NCBI GenBank assembly: GCA_947166105.1
Contig: CAMVCZ010000008.1
Span: forward strand, 28,876 to 92,875
From: an uncultured Bacteroidales bacterium
GTDB lineage: Bacteria > Bacteroidota > Bacteroidia > Bacteroidales > F082
Length of the DNA: 64,000 bases
Direction of reading: 5' to 3'
In this document: piece by piece, positions 42,764-51,221 of the stretch
Position numbering within the stretch: position 1 is the stretch's first letter
Layout: each line of letters starts with the position of its first letter
Translations under genes and position numbers: made by a program
Notes under the pieces: model-generated
Seen by the model: only the letters and a program-made list of their open reading frames with translations
The model's database searches: none
What the model was told of the DNA's origin: nothing

Positions 42764-42784
42764 CAGCGTGAAAACACCCCTATT

Positions 42785-43114
42785 ATGAATATCAAAGTTG
42801 AATATCTTGAAGAAGCTCAGTCGTACATTGACAATATGCCAGATAAGGCAAGGAAGAAACTTTTCCACAATGTAGGATTGGTCAGCATGGGCGTGAAGGA
42901 TGACAGAATCTTCAAGAAATTGACAGAATCGGGCATTTGGGAGTTCAGGGCTGAATATGAGAGCAACGGATATAGGCTGCTTTCGTTTTGGGACAAGATG
43001 CAATCCTCGCTGGTGGTGGCCACACACGGTTTCGGCAAGAAGACGCAGAAAACTCCAAAAAGCGAAATCACACATGCAGAGAAAATCAGAGATGAATATT
43101 ACAAAACACGATAA
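42785..43114 (+). CDS. RelE/HigB-type toxin (Gp49-like)
   Basis: 109 residues. The fold pattern NVGLVSMGVKDDRIFKKLTE, IWEFRAEYESNGYRLLSFW and VVATHGFGKKTQKTPKSEI is that of the phage-derived Gp49/HigB toxins, which cut mRNA on the ribosome. The toxin gene comes first, as in HigBA, and the antitoxin follows after four bases. The start at 42785 is fixed by the promoter; the longer frame from 42734 would start inside it. Confidence 0.9.
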   Translation: MNIKVEYLEEAQSYIDNMPDKARKKLFHNVGLVSMGVKDDRIFKKLTESGIWEFRAEYESNGYRLLSFWDKMQSSLVVATHGFGKKTQKTPKSEITHAEKIRDEYYKTR

Positions 43115-43118
43115 GAGT

Positions 43119-43439
43119 ATGGAAACAATGACACATGAACAGATGCTCGACAAGTACATCGGTCCCATCGGCACTCCTGAAAGGGACGAGTTCGAGGCCA
43201 GGTTGAAAAAGGAAGTGGACGAATACTTCATCGGCGAGGCCATCAAGGAAACCCGCAAGAAACAGGGACTCACCCAAGAGCAGCTCGGAGAGCGTATGGG
43301 TGTGAAGAAATCGTATGTCTCAAAGATGGAAAGTGGGCGAAACATCGCTTACTCCACCATCATGCGAGCGTTCAAGGCGTTAGGCGTTCCCTCTGCCAGC
43401 CTCGACCTTGGCTCATTCGGTCGCGTCGCCCTCTGGTGA
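43119..43439 (+). CDS. Xre-family antitoxin
   Basis: 106 residues. N-terminal linker helix (EFEARLKKEVDEYFIGEAI), then an HTH domain KKQGLTQEQLGERMGVKKSY with the recognition helix VKKSYVSKMESGRN. It should bind the toxin and repress the operon promoter. The ATG at 43119 is favoured; one at 43092 would overlap the toxin end. A strong terminator follows. Confidence 0.9.
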   Translation: METMTHEQMLDKYIGPIGTPERDEFEARLKKEVDEYFIGEAIKETRKKQGLTQEQLGERMGVKKSYVSKMESGRNIAYSTIMRAFKALGVPSASLDLGSFGRVALW

Positions 43440-43464
43440 CGGACCGGCAGCACACTACGCACAA

Positions 43465-43498
43465 GGCCGTTCCTTTCAATGGGAACGGCCTTTTTTAG
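43465..43498 (+). terminator. Terminator of the toxin-antitoxin operon
   Basis: AAGGCCGTTCC and GGAACGGCCTT pair around a short loop, followed by T6. Confidence 0.9.
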
Positions 43499-43541
43499 GA
43501 TTGAACGAAAGGGTTTCGCAAAATGTGGGGCAAAATGGCAA

Positions 43542-43579
43542 TAAAAAATCCCTAACTGATTGATATTCAGATAGGGATT
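43542..43579 (-). terminator. Terminator of tRNA-Glu
   Basis: On the minus strand AATCCCTATCTGA pairs with TCAGTTAGGGATT (one mismatch), followed by T6, 12 bases after the tRNA. Confidence 0.85.
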
Positions 43580-43590
43580 CTTTGTTTTTG

Positions 43591-43664
43591 TAGTCTCTCC
43601 GGGATTTGAACCCGAGTTACCAGGATGAAAACCTGACGTCCTGACCAGACTAGACGAAGAGACC
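43591..43664 (-). tRNA. tRNA-Glu (anticodon TTC)
   Basis: On the minus strand the cloverleaf is complete: acceptor GGTCTCT/AGAGACT with discriminator A, D arm, anticodon arm TCAGG-TTTTCAT-CCTGG with anticodon TTC, and T arm CGGG-TTCAAAT-CCCG. The first acceptor pair is G-T. CCA is not encoded. It has its own promoter (43689-43696) and terminator, so it is a single-gene unit. Confidence 0.95.
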
Positions 43665-43688
43665 ACTTCGTGTGTCATTTTGACTGTG

Positions 43689-43696
43689 CAAAAGTA
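43689..43696 (-). promoter_or_regulatory. -7 box of tRNA-Glu
   Basis: TACTTTTG on the minus strand, 25 bases before the tRNA 5' end. Confidence 0.65.
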
Positions 43697-43785
43697 GACA
43701 TTTTTTCGTTACCTGCAATGCTTTCTCTGAAAAATTTATCAAAAATTTTGTAATTGTTTGAAAGTCAATTTTATAAAAATTCAAC

Positions 43786-44592
43786 TTATTCGAACAAAAA
43801 TGAAATTTGGAACAATTTGTTGCGCAATTTGTCAATGGGAGCGGTGTAAATGAAGGCTTCATTCTTCACGATGTCGAGGATGCCGTAGCTCATTTTCACC
43901 TCAACGCCCATCTTGAACCATTGGTTGTAGATGTCGAAACCGACACCGAGTTCGCCTGCGAAATCGAAACGCTTTGTTACGAGGTTGTTGATGAACGTCT
44001 GTCCTTGTGCATTGGTCACCTTGTTATCCTTTTGCGAGGCCAAGTCGAGTTTGGGGTTGATGCCGCCAAAAACGTAGGCTCCGATGTTGTTGTAACGCTT
44101 CGAGCGGTACTTGATGTTGAGTGGGAACTCAACGAATGTGGTGCCAATGGACTTGGTGAAAGTTCTCGGATCCCTGTTGTAGTCAAGGTCCTCAATGGCA
44201 ATGTCGTAGCGCATTTTGCGCTCGCTGAAACTCAACGAGGGGATGAAGCGAAGGTCGAAATAGCGGCCAAGGCGTTTGCTGCCGATGATGCCCACGGTGA
44301 AACCTGGTGTCTGCAAGGTTTCCACGTTATAGACATAGAGGTTTCGTGTGTTGGGGACGCTGTAATGACTTTGGGGGTCGGGCCACGAGTCGGCGGGTTG
44401 GGGCAGGTTCTGGTAGTTTTCAACGGTCTTGATGGTGTAGCTCATTTGGTTGTAGGCCAGCAAGAAACCGAAATGGTATGGCTCGTTTTCGTAGTTGGGC
44501 AGGTAGCGGACGACCCTTCGTTGGGCTTGTGCTGGAATGGCCAAAACCGTGAGCAACAGCACAATGGCGGATATTTTCAATGCTTTTTTCAA
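43786..44592 (-). CDS. porT: PorT-like T9SS outer membrane protein
   Basis: 268 residues, signal peptide KKALKISAIVLLLTVLAIPA then a beta-barrel. EPYHFGFLLAYNQMSY, GFTVGIIGSKRLGRYFDLRF and the C-terminal QISFLFE fit the PorT/SprT family, part of the type IX secretion machinery. The ubiE-like gene upstream on the same strand supports this; I recall sprT-ubiE neighbours in other Bacteroidota. The start is a TTG at 44592; no ATG is available before the signal peptide. Probably co-transcribed with the 44662-45219 gene. Confidence 0.8.
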   Translation of the reverse strand: MKKALKISAIVLLLTVLAIPAQAQRRVVRYLPNYENEPYHFGFLLAYNQMSYTIKTVENYQNLPQPADSWPDPQSHYSVPNTRNLYVYNVETLQTPGFTVGIIGSKRLGRYFDLRFIPSLSFSERKMRYDIAIEDLDYNRDPRTFTKSIGTTFVEFPLNIKYRSKRYNNIGAYVFGGINPKLDLASQKDNKVTNAQGQTFINNLVTKRFDFAGELGVGFDIYNQWFKMGVEVKMSYGILDIVKNEAFIYTAPIDKLRNKLFQISFLFE

Positions 44593-44661
44593 GGTGATTC
44601 TGTTTTGATTATTGTGGATAACGATAGAGATGCTCTTTTATTGCGGAAATTTTTCAAAAAA

Positions 44662-45219
44662 TCATTCCTCCTCATTGATGATGTGGATGTCGCGCTGCGG
44701 GAATGGGATGGTGATGCCGTTCTCGTACATGTCGTTTTCGACAAAATTGGAAGAGTTGTTGAAGATGACAAAAAGCAGGATGCCAGCCAGCAGGGTCAGA
44801 TAACGTCGCTGTTGTTTGGCGACGGCTTTCTTGACGGGTTTGACGAAAAGAAAGATGGGCAAGAGAACAAGCGCGGCTATGAGCCAGTTAAACAACAATC
44901 CGGCAAGCATGTAGACAATGACGAGAAGCAAAGCCAAATACTCCCAATTGGCATCTTCCAACGAATCCTCTTCTTCAACTTCGTCCAATGGGTTCGCAAT
45001 GGTGTTTGTCGTATCAGTCAAGGCAGTCTGTGTTGAATCTTCCTCAAATGGGGGTATGGGCAAAACGTCGTTGATGGAAAGGCTGTCAGTGATTATTGGG
45101 GCAATGGCAACGGTCGAGGAGTCTTGGCTCACAATGGAGTCGTCATAAAGGCCATATTTGTTTATCTTTTTCACGATGTTTCGGTTTTTCCGCGCAAAAG
45201 TAGGGAAAAAACGATTCAT
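44662..45219 (-). CDS. Membrane protein with an MscS-like C-terminal tail
   Basis: 185 residues. Residues 35-90 are a polar, acidic region (SLSINDVLPIPPFEEDSTQT, EVEEEDSLED). Two or three membrane helices follow (YLALLLVIVYMLAGLLFNWL, LVLLPIFLFV, YLTLLAGILLFVIF). The last 20 residues, DMYENGITIPFPQRDIHII, are the hallmark C-terminal sequence of MscS-type channels, but the rest of MscS is missing. The ATG at 45219 overlaps the ubiE stop; a GTG at 45174 is the alternative, because a -7 box lies at 45195-45202. Function unknown. Confidence 0.6.
   Translation of the reverse strand: MNRFFPTFARKNRNIVKKINKYGLYDDSIVSQDSSTVAIAPIITDSLSINDVLPIPPFEEDSTQTALTDTTNTIANPLDEVEEEDSLEDANWEYLALLLVIVYMLAGLLFNWLIAALVLLPIFLFVKPVKKAVAKQQRRYLTLLAGILLFVIFNNSSNFVENDMYENGITIPFPQRDIHIINEEE
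45195..45202 (-). promoter_or_regulatory. -7 box inside the 5' end of the 44662-45219 gene
   Basis: TACTTTTG on the minus strand. If active, the mRNA would begin near 45190 and translation at the GTG at 45174. Confidence 0.5.
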
Positions 45220-45914
45220 TTGCTTTTAGTGACGGAATAAAGCGTGGCGATGCCGTAGCCGAAGTGTCGCATGGTACCCTCTGTCAAACCGGCTGAGGAG
45301 AGCAAGCGAAGAAATTCCAAGGGTTTGGGAAACCGCTCCACTGATTCGGGCAGGTAGCTGTAGGCACTCGCGTCTTTCGAGACCCATTTCCCGATTTTTG
45401 GAAGTATATGCTTGAAATACAGTGTATAAACTTGCTTGACAGGAAACTTTTCAGGCATCGAGAACTCCAAGATGAAAGCCAATCCATTGGGTTTCAGCAC
45501 ACGATGGATTTCGGAAAGGCCTTGCTTCAAGTTCTCGAAATTCCTCACCCCGAAGGCCACCGTGATGGAATCGAAACTGTTGTCCTCGAAAGGCACGGCA
45601 GCCGCGTCGCCCAAACGCAGTTCGATTTGGCTTTCAAGACCTTTCTTCCTGACTTTCTCCATCCCAATCTCCAACATTTTTTCGGAAATGTCCATTCCGA
45701 TAATATGCGCTTGCGGATTACGTTTCGCAAGGACAATGGCCAAGTCCGCCGTGCCTGTGGCGAGGTCGAGGATGGCTTTGGGATAGTAGAAGGACACGAT
45801 TTTCGCGGTCTTCCGTCGCCACACCTTATCTATATTAAGGGATAGCAAATGATTGAGCGCATCGTATTTCGGCGAGATGCGGTCGAACATGGTTGCGATG
45901 GGGGAATCACTCAT
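45216..45914 (-). CDS. ubiE: Demethylmenaquinone methyltransferase
   Basis: 232 residues from the ATG at 45914. DRISPKYDALNHLLSLNIDK, ILDLATGTADLAI (SAM motif I), MDISEKMLEIGMEKV and GVRNFENLKQGLSEIHRVLK are typical of UbiE/MenG. It methylates demethylmenaquinone to menaquinone. Bacteroidota use menaquinone only, so it is the MenG function. It overlaps the GT9 gene by eight bases and the following gene by four. Confidence 0.93.
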   Translation of the reverse strand: MSDSPIATMFDRISPKYDALNHLLSLNIDKVWRRKTAKIVSFYYPKAILDLATGTADLAIVLAKRNPQAHIIGMDISEKMLEIGMEKVRKKGLESQIELRLGDAAAVPFEDNSFDSITVAFGVRNFENLKQGLSEIHRVLKPNGLAFILEFSMPEKFPVKQVYTLYFKHILPKIGKWVSKDASAYSYLPESVERFPKPLEFLRLLSSAGLTEGTMRHFGYGIATLYSVTKSK

Positions 45915-46914
45915 GGCCGACCAGTTTTTTGATGATTTGGCTTGGTGCAATGCCGTTCAAGCAAGCGTAATCGCCTCTGAAACAGGGCTTGTTGCCATAA
46001 ACGGAACAAGGTCGGCAGGGCAAATCGAGTTGGATGCAATCGCTTGGGTTTTGGTTCCAGCCCAGGAAACCTGCGTAAGGATGTGTGCCGCCCCAAATGG
46101 AAACCACCCGCGTCCCGACCAAAGAAGCCAAGTGCATGTTGGCCGAGTCCATCGAGAGCATCACGTCCAATTGGCCTATCAGGGCAAGTTCACCCGCCAA
46201 ACCATGCTGGCTTTTGGCGGGTTGCACATTCGGGTATTTGGAGCAAAGCTCCGCAATCTGCCGTTTCTCATCCTCGCCGCCACCAAAAAGGAAAACGCTT
46301 GTGTTTTCCCTTTCGCTTAAGGCCTTGATGACTTCCTCCATCTTTTCCATTGGATAGACTTTGGCTTGATGCTTGGCAAAAGGTGCAATGCCAATCCAAG
46401 TTTCATTAGTCGCTTTTTGCGTCCCGCAAAAATCTGAATAATCGAGTTTTGTGAATTGCGGTTTTATTGGGAAACTCAATTGTTCCAGTACCTTGGCGTA
46501 ACGCTCAAAGGAAGTTGCCTGTTGCACAAAAACCTTGTTTTTCTGCCTCGTCAAAGCCTTTTTGCCTTTGCGTCCCTTGTCGATTTTGGCGACTTTTTTC
46601 CCGAACAAGCGGCAGACAAACCTCAACCATTGTGTACGCAAAACATCATGGAAGTCAGCGATATAGTCAAAGTCTTTGAAATGGATTTCGCGCAAAAGTC
46701 GGTTCAAGCCAAAAAAACTTTTGTGCCGGCCTTCCAAATCGGCACCAAAAAAATGTACATTTTGGGGCATTAGCTCAAACAACGGCTTTGCCATTGGTCG
46801 GCTGAGCATGGTAATCTCCAAATCAGGGTATTGAGTGGCCAAGTCATAGACCACGGGCACCGTCATGGCGATGTCGCCGAGGGCTGAGAACCTTATGACG
46901 AGGAGTTTTTTCAT
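45907..46914 (-). CDS. Glycosyltransferase family 9 (heptosyltransferase-like)
   Basis: 335 residues. KKLLVIRFSALGDIAMTVPV is the GT9 start, followed by GIAPFAKHQAKVYPMEKMEE, and the C-terminal SMDSANMHLASLVGTRVVSIWGG donor-binding part. The family moves heptose or a related sugar onto the LPS core in the cytoplasm. Its start at 46914 follows a -7 box at 46933-46940. It leads the operon with ubiE and porT. Confidence 0.9.
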   Translation of the reverse strand: MKKLLVIRFSALGDIAMTVPVVYDLATQYPDLEITMLSRPMAKPLFELMPQNVHFFGADLEGRHKSFFGLNRLLREIHFKDFDYIADFHDVLRTQWLRFVCRLFGKKVAKIDKGRKGKKALTRQKNKVFVQQATSFERYAKVLEQLSFPIKPQFTKLDYSDFCGTQKATNETWIGIAPFAKHQAKVYPMEKMEEVIKALSERENTSVFLFGGGEDEKRQIAELCSKYPNVQPAKSQHGLAGELALIGQLDVMLSMDSANMHLASLVGTRVVSIWGGTHPYAGFLGWNQNPSDCIQLDLPCRPCSVYGNKPCFRGDYACLNGIAPSQIIKKLVGHE

Positions 46915-46932
46915 TTTAAGTGGTTTTCGGTG

Positions 46933-46940
46933 CAAAAATA
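46933..46940 (-). promoter_or_regulatory. -7 box of the GT9-ubiE-porT operon
   Basis: TATTTTTG on the minus strand, 18 bases before the ATG at 46914. Confidence 0.65.
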
Positions 46941-46990
46941 CCGAAAAAAGGCATTTTTTTGTTGCTTTCTCAAAAAAAACAAAAAAAGAC

Positions 46991-47018
46991 TTGCAAATAA
47001 CTTTTTTTTCTATTTTTG
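46991..47018 (+). promoter_or_regulatory. Promoter of a T9SS cargo gene
   Basis: TTG at 46991-46993, a 17-base spacer and TATTTTTG at 47011-47018; divergent from the GT9 promoter. Confidence 0.7.
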
Positions 47019-47046
47019 CCGAATAACAAATAAATGAAACATCGCC

Positions 47047-48333
47047 ATGAAAAGAACATTGTTTACACTAATTGTTTGTGCGACTGCCATAAGCTCAGTC
47101 TTCGCACAAGTCGAGGATGAAACTGTGTTTCAACCTACACAGGTCATCGGTAGGAGAATCAATGAAAATGGAGAGATTTCCATGACAATGGAATCTGAAT
47201 TCATTTATGAGGAGAATGGCAAGCTCTCAAGATTTGAGATTCCTGCGTATCTTCTTACGACAAACTACGCTTATTCTGGGAACTATCTTACTCAGGAAAG
47301 CACGTTTCACCATGGAGGTCATCCTAACTTTTATGAAACAGCCAACTTCACGTATGAGAATGGGCAAATCAAGACAGTTGAACATCTTATGGGCCAAATG
47401 GGAAGCAACCAATATTGGCTTTATACTTACTACGATGATGGACGATTGGCAAGGAAAGACCAAAAGATAGACTACGAAGACTACCACATGCACTGGCTCT
47501 ACGACTATGAGGATGAAGGCAAGACCGTTATTGAGAGCTATTGGACTTCATGGGTGAGTGAGGGCATGTTGCTCAGACAAAGGACAGTTCACCAATATGA
47601 CGATAGCTATAATCTGATTTCGTCTCATTCGGAAAGCTATAATGTTGAAGGTGAATTGACTTCAACTGTTTTGACGGTTTATGCTTACACATCAAGCGGA
47701 AAGAAAGAATTGGAGACCACGCTGTCCCTCATGGATGGCGAGTGGGTTAATTCTTCCATTGTGCGATACGCCTATGACGAGCAGGACCGTATTGCTGAAC
47801 AACTTGACGGCATTTGGGATGCCGAGAATGGTGAGTGGGACTATAGAAAAAGAATCGCGTATGAGACTTCGGAAGATGGACAGACTTGTACCGTTTCGTT
47901 CTACAAAAAAGTGGATGATGATTGGGAATGGGATGTTTTCAATTGCCAACCAATCTTTTTCGGTTCATATCTGCAATCACAACAGAGAGCGTTAGGCTTC
48001 TATTCCTATGAGCCATTGATGGGGTTTGCCAGAATCAACCAGTTCGAAATCTCCCTCGTTGAGATGGATAGACCCACTTATTGGAACGTGAAAGAAAGCC
48101 AGGATTTGTCGTGTGGCGTTTATCCTAACCCTGGACATGCCAACTTGTATGTGGATGCTCCCATTGAGAACGCCGTAATCCGCATTTACAATCTGCAAGG
48201 CCAACTTCTGCAAGTCAAGTCATTTGATTTTAGAACAGAAATCAATTCCGAAAGCTGGCCTTCAGGAATGTATGTTTGGGAGATTTGGCACGACAACAAA
48301 AGGGAAGCCAAGGGTAAGTGGGTGAAAGAATAA
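47047..48333 (+). CDS. T9SS-secreted protein with YD-like repeats
   Basis: 428 residues. Signal peptide KRTLFTLIVCATAISSVFA. The middle has many short Tyr/Asp motifs of the type YTYYDDGRLARKD, YDYEDEGK, YAYDEQDRIAEQL, similar to repeats of secreted beta-rich proteins. The end is a T9SS sorting domain: GVYPNPGHANLYVD, VIRIYNLQGQLLQVKSF, WPSGMYVWEI. No catalytic site is recognised. Surface protein of unknown role. It ends 6 bases from the convergent DUF4254 gene. Confidence 0.8.
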   Translation: MKRTLFTLIVCATAISSVFAQVEDETVFQPTQVIGRRINENGEISMTMESEFIYEENGKLSRFEIPAYLLTTNYAYSGNYLTQESTFHHGGHPNFYETANFTYENGQIKTVEHLMGQMGSNQYWLYTYYDDGRLARKDQKIDYEDYHMHWLYDYEDEGKTVIESYWTSWVSEGMLLRQRTVHQYDDSYNLISSHSESYNVEGELTSTVLTVYAYTSSGKKELETTLSLMDGEWVNSSIVRYAYDEQDRIAEQLDGIWDAENGEWDYRKRIAYETSEDGQTCTVSFYKKVDDDWEWDVFNCQPIFFGSYLQSQQRALGFYSYEPLMGFARINQFEISLVEMDRPTYWNVKESQDLSCGVYPNPGHANLYVDAPIENAVIRIYNLQGQLLQVKSFDFRTEINSESWPSGMYVWEIWHDNKREAKGKWVKE

Positions 48334-48339
48334 GGAACT

Positions 48340-48954
48340 TTACTGTTTCTGTCCGTAAAGCACGGGGTTGAGGTTCGGGTCGTTGTACATCTTCATCTGC
48401 TTGTAAACCTTCATCACCTTTTCACCGGCCTTGTAGCACTCCATCAGCTGGTCGATGGCGGTGCAAAGGTCGGTGTTTTGTTCTTGCAAGACGCGCAGTT
48501 TTTCCTCGCACTTTGCCTTGTGTTCCTCGCTCACGTCGGTGCGCTCCACTTCGGCTTTCATGTGGTAAATCTTCAACTGAAGAATCGAAAGCCTATCGAT
48601 GGCCCAAGCGGGGCTTTCCGTGTTGAGCGTGGCGTTGGCTTTCGGTTCAACACGTTGGAATAGAAGAAGATAGTATCCATCAATCATCTCCACGAGGTCA
48701 GTCCTGTCTTGGTTCGACTTGTCGATGCGGCGTTTTAGGGCAAGGGCCTCCACGGGGTCGATGTTCGGGTCGCGGATGAGGTCTTCCAAGTGCCACTGCA
48801 CCGTGTCGATCCACACCTTATTATAAAGATACCATTCGATGGTCAGTCTTTCGTAAGGGTTTTCGCAAGGATGATTCACGTCGTCAAACTTATGGTAGTC
48901 GGTGATGGCTTGGTTGAGGATGGGAAGAATCGGTTCGGTGGAGAGGATGATCAT
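48340..48954 (-). CDS. DUF4254 protein
   Basis: 204 residues, helical. FHKFDD-like YHKFDDVNHPCENPYE and IEWYLYNKVWIDTVQWHLED match the DUF4254 family of Bacteroidota, which I recall near LPS-type glycosyltransferases; function unknown. The ATG at 48954 is chosen; the frame can be extended upstream only because a dispersed palindrome (from 48983) is open in that frame (PEPVEGP). Confidence 0.85.
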   Translation of the reverse strand: MIILSTEPILPILNQAITDYHKFDDVNHPCENPYERLTIEWYLYNKVWIDTVQWHLEDLIRDPNIDPVEALALKRRIDKSNQDRTDLVEMIDGYYLLLFQRVEPKANATLNTESPAWAIDRLSILQLKIYHMKAEVERTDVSEEHKAKCEEKLRVLQEQNTDLCTAIDQLMECYKAGEKVMKVYKQMKMYNDPNLNPVLYGQKQ

Positions 48955-48982
48955 GGCAGATATGTTTCGATGTTTTGAAAAC

Positions 48983-49051
48983 GGGCCTTCGACAGGCTCA
49001 GGCACCTTGCCTCTCGTAAAAAACAGAGGTCCCTGAGCTTGTCGAAGGGCC
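48983..49051. repeat. Dispersed palindrome, copies 4 and 5 (inverted pair)
   Basis: Copy 4 (48983-49006, CCTTCGACAGGCTCAGG core) and copy 5 (49028-49051, CCTGAGCTTGTCGAAGGG core) face each other over 21 bases. They fill the gap between DUF4254 and aspC, and can form a long hairpin. Confidence 0.85.
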
Positions 49052-49059
49052 GACTTTAA

Positions 49060-50268
49060 TTAGTGTAGTTTGGCTAATGCAGCCTTAATGCGCTTCACGG
49101 CCTCGATGAGTTTGTCCTCGCTTGTGGCATACGACAGGCGGATGCAGTCGTCGTTGCCGAAGGCGTTGCCGGCCACGCAAGCCACATGGGCGTTGTAAAG
49201 CAGCCACATGCAGAGGTCGTCGCTACCCTTGATGGTGGTTTCACCGTCGGTCTTGCCGTAGAACGACTTCATTTCGGGGAACACATAGAAAGCACCGGCG
49301 GGAGTGTTGCACTTCACGCCCGGGATTTCGTTCAGCAGTTTCACGAAAGTGTCGCGGCGGTGGCGGAAGGCCTTCAGCATCTCTTGGATTTCCGTTGAGT
49401 TTTCGGGGCTGAGTTCCATGGCCTTGGCTGCGGCGGCTTGCGCGATGGTGCAAATGCCGGAGGTGATTTGGCCTTGGATCTTGTTGGTGGCCTTGATGAT
49501 GGCTTGCGGAGCGGCGATGTAGCCGATGCGCCAGCCCGTCATGGCATAGCCCTTAGCCACGCCGTTGACGAGGACGAGACGGTCCTTCAGGAACTCGAAC
49601 TGCCCCATGCTCTCATGCTTCTGCTCGTATTGGATGAACTCGTAGATCTCGTCGGAGATGATGATGATGTTCGGGTATTTCTTCAGCACCTCGGCGATGG
49701 CGGTCAGCTCGGCTTTGGTGAATACGCTGCCACTGGGGTTGCAAGGTGTGTTGATCATGAAGACCTTGGTCTTGGGCGTGATGGCCTTTTCGAGTTGCTC
49801 GGCTGTGATTTTGAAATCGTGGGCGATGTCGCTCTTGACGATGACGGGCACGCCGCCAGCCAATTTCACCATTTCGGGGTAGGAGACCCAGAACGGGGCG
49901 GGGATGATGACCTCGTCGCCGTCGTTGACGATGGCCAAAAGTGCGTTGTTGATGGCCTGCTTGGCACCGTTGGAAACGAGGATGTCGGTTTCCTTGTAGT
50001 CGAGGCCGTTGTCGCGTTTCAGTTTGTTGGCGATGGCCTTGCGCAGCGCGGGCGTGCCGGGCACGGGCGGGTAGTGCGTGTCGTTGTTGTTAATGGCGTC
50101 CACACCGGCTTGTTTGGCCGATTCGGGCGTGTTGAAGTCGGGTTCGCCGATGCTCAGGCTGATGACGTCGATGCCTTGGGCTTTCAGTTCGCGGCTCTTG
50201 TTGGTCATGGCTAAGGTTGCCGATTCAGCCATGTTCAAAACTCTGTTGGAAAGGATGATTTCACTCAT
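49060..50268 (-). CDS. aspC: Aspartate aminotransferase (class I)
   Basis: 402 residues. SIGEPDFNTPE, DTHYPPVPGTPALRKAIA, NTPCNPSGSVFT and the PLP-lysine region VAKGYAMTGWRIGYIAAP near 236 are complete, with RLSYATSEDKL at the end. It converts aspartate and 2-oxoglutarate to oxaloacetate and glutamate. Monocistronic, with a -7 box at 50314-50321. Confidence 0.92.
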   Translation of the reverse strand: MSEIILSNRVLNMAESATLAMTNKSRELKAQGIDVISLSIGEPDFNTPESAKQAGVDAINNNDTHYPPVPGTPALRKAIANKLKRDNGLDYKETDILVSNGAKQAINNALLAIVNDGDEVIIPAPFWVSYPEMVKLAGGVPVIVKSDIAHDFKITAEQLEKAITPKTKVFMINTPCNPSGSVFTKAELTAIAEVLKKYPNIIIISDEIYEFIQYEQKHESMGQFEFLKDRLVLVNGVAKGYAMTGWRIGYIAAPQAIIKATNKIQGQITSGICTIAQAAAAKAMELSPENSTEIQEMLKAFRHRRDTFVKLLNEIPGVKCNTPAGAFYVFPEMKSFYGKTDGETTIKGSDDLCMWLLYNAHVACVAGNAFGNDDCIRLSYATSEDKLIEAVKRIKAALAKLH

Positions 50269-50313
50269 GATTTATGTTTAAATGTTTGATCGTTGTTTGT
50301 TGAATTGAATGGG

Positions 50314-50321
50314 CAAAGGTA
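50314..50321 (-). promoter_or_regulatory. -7 box of aspC
   Basis: TACCTTTG on the minus strand, 46 bases before the ATG. Confidence 0.6.
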
Positions 50322-50396
50322 GGCCTTTTTTTGCTTCAAAGGCCATGCTTTTCGCTTTTTTTTTGTCGTTTGTTCGTTTCGTGTGTCGATTTTTTC

Positions 50397-50404
50397 TATT
50401 TTTG
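50397..50404 (+). promoter_or_regulatory. -7 box of the DUF1566-like gene
   Basis: TATTTTTG, with the likely ATG at 50466. Confidence 0.55.
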
Positions 50405-50465
50405 TCGCCTGATTGAAACAGATTTGGTTCAATATTTGATGTGCCAAAGGGAAAAAATTGAAGTT

Positions 50466-51098
50466 ATGCGTAAAATAGCAAGACATTTGATGACGGCGCT
50501 CCTGATTATGGTTGCAGCGCCATTTGTGAAGGCTCAAGTTCACGTGGGCGACATTCTTTGCGAAGGCAATGTCGTTGTCAGCCCCAGTAGTTTTGCGGTT
50601 TCAGGACATACCCCCATCGGCGTGGTGTTCCATGTGGATGGCTCGCGGCAGCATGGCTGGGCTGTGGGTTTGAAAGACTTGGGCAAATATGCATGGGGAC
50701 CCAATAGTGTTGACACCCGTGTGCGTAACTATAGGGGAATGCAGGAAGCCGTGAGCGACTTCAACGGCTATGCCCATACCAAAACCCTCATCGAGGCGGG
50801 ATACGACATCGAATATCCGGCTTTTGATTCCCTCGACTTCAAGAACGGTTGGTATTTGCCTGCCATTGGCCAAATGAAACGCCTTTATGCCAACTTGGGC
50901 AAGGTGGATGAAAGCCTTTCGACGGTCGGAGGCACGACATTTTCCAGCAATGGCGAATGGGAATATTGGTCGTCGACTGAGTATTCCTTATGCAATGCTT
51001 GGTTCATGGATTCCTTCGGCAAGTTGCATTATAAGGATGTGACCTACAACGGCAGCAAGGATGGCAGAAGATATGTCCGCGCAGTGATCAACTTCTGA
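50466..51098 (+). CDS. Secreted DUF1566-like protein
   Basis: 210 residues with signal peptide LMTALLIMVAAPFVKA. The domain with GWYLPAIGQMKRLYANLGKV, EWEYWSSTEYSLCNAWFMD and RRYVRAVINF is like the Lcl/FISUMP C-type-lectin-like fold common in Bacteroidota. Exported, function unknown; ligand binding is possible. Upstream in-frame starts exist (50331) but lie before the promoter. It has no T9SS sorting domain. A terminator follows. Confidence 0.78.
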   Translation: MRKIARHLMTALLIMVAAPFVKAQVHVGDILCEGNVVVSPSSFAVSGHTPIGVVFHVDGSRQHGWAVGLKDLGKYAWGPNSVDTRVRNYRGMQEAVSDFNGYAHTKTLIEAGYDIEYPAFDSLDFKNGWYLPAIGQMKRLYANLGKVDESLSTVGGTTFSSNGEWEYWSSTEYSLCNAWFMDSFGKLHYKDVTYNGSKDGRRYVRAVINF

Positions 51099-51116
51099 AC
51101 CATTTTGCCTGACAAT

Positions 51117-51156
51117 AATGCCTCTGCACCTGAGTTGTGTGGGGGCATTTGTTTTT
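51117..51156 (+). terminator. Terminator of the DUF1566-like gene
   Basis: AATGCCTC (51117-51124) pairs with GGGGCATT (51142-51149), followed by TGTTTTTT. Confidence 0.75.
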
Positions 51157-51221
51157 TGATTGGGAGGCATGTTGAGGAGAAAAATTGATGGCTAATTGAG
51201 GATATGAATCGCGATTCAAGT

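Noticed and set aside
42686..43345. Minus-strand ORF opposite the RelE/Xre pair
   Set aside because: The plus strand holds a complete toxin-antitoxin pair with a perfect promoter and terminator.
43807..45036. Plus-strand ORF of 409 codons opposite porT and the next gene
   Set aside because: It spans two real minus-strand genes and has no motif or promoter.
48955..49005. Longer N-terminus of the DUF4254 protein
   Set aside because: It comes from a dispersed repeat that is open in this frame; the family starts at MIILSTEP.
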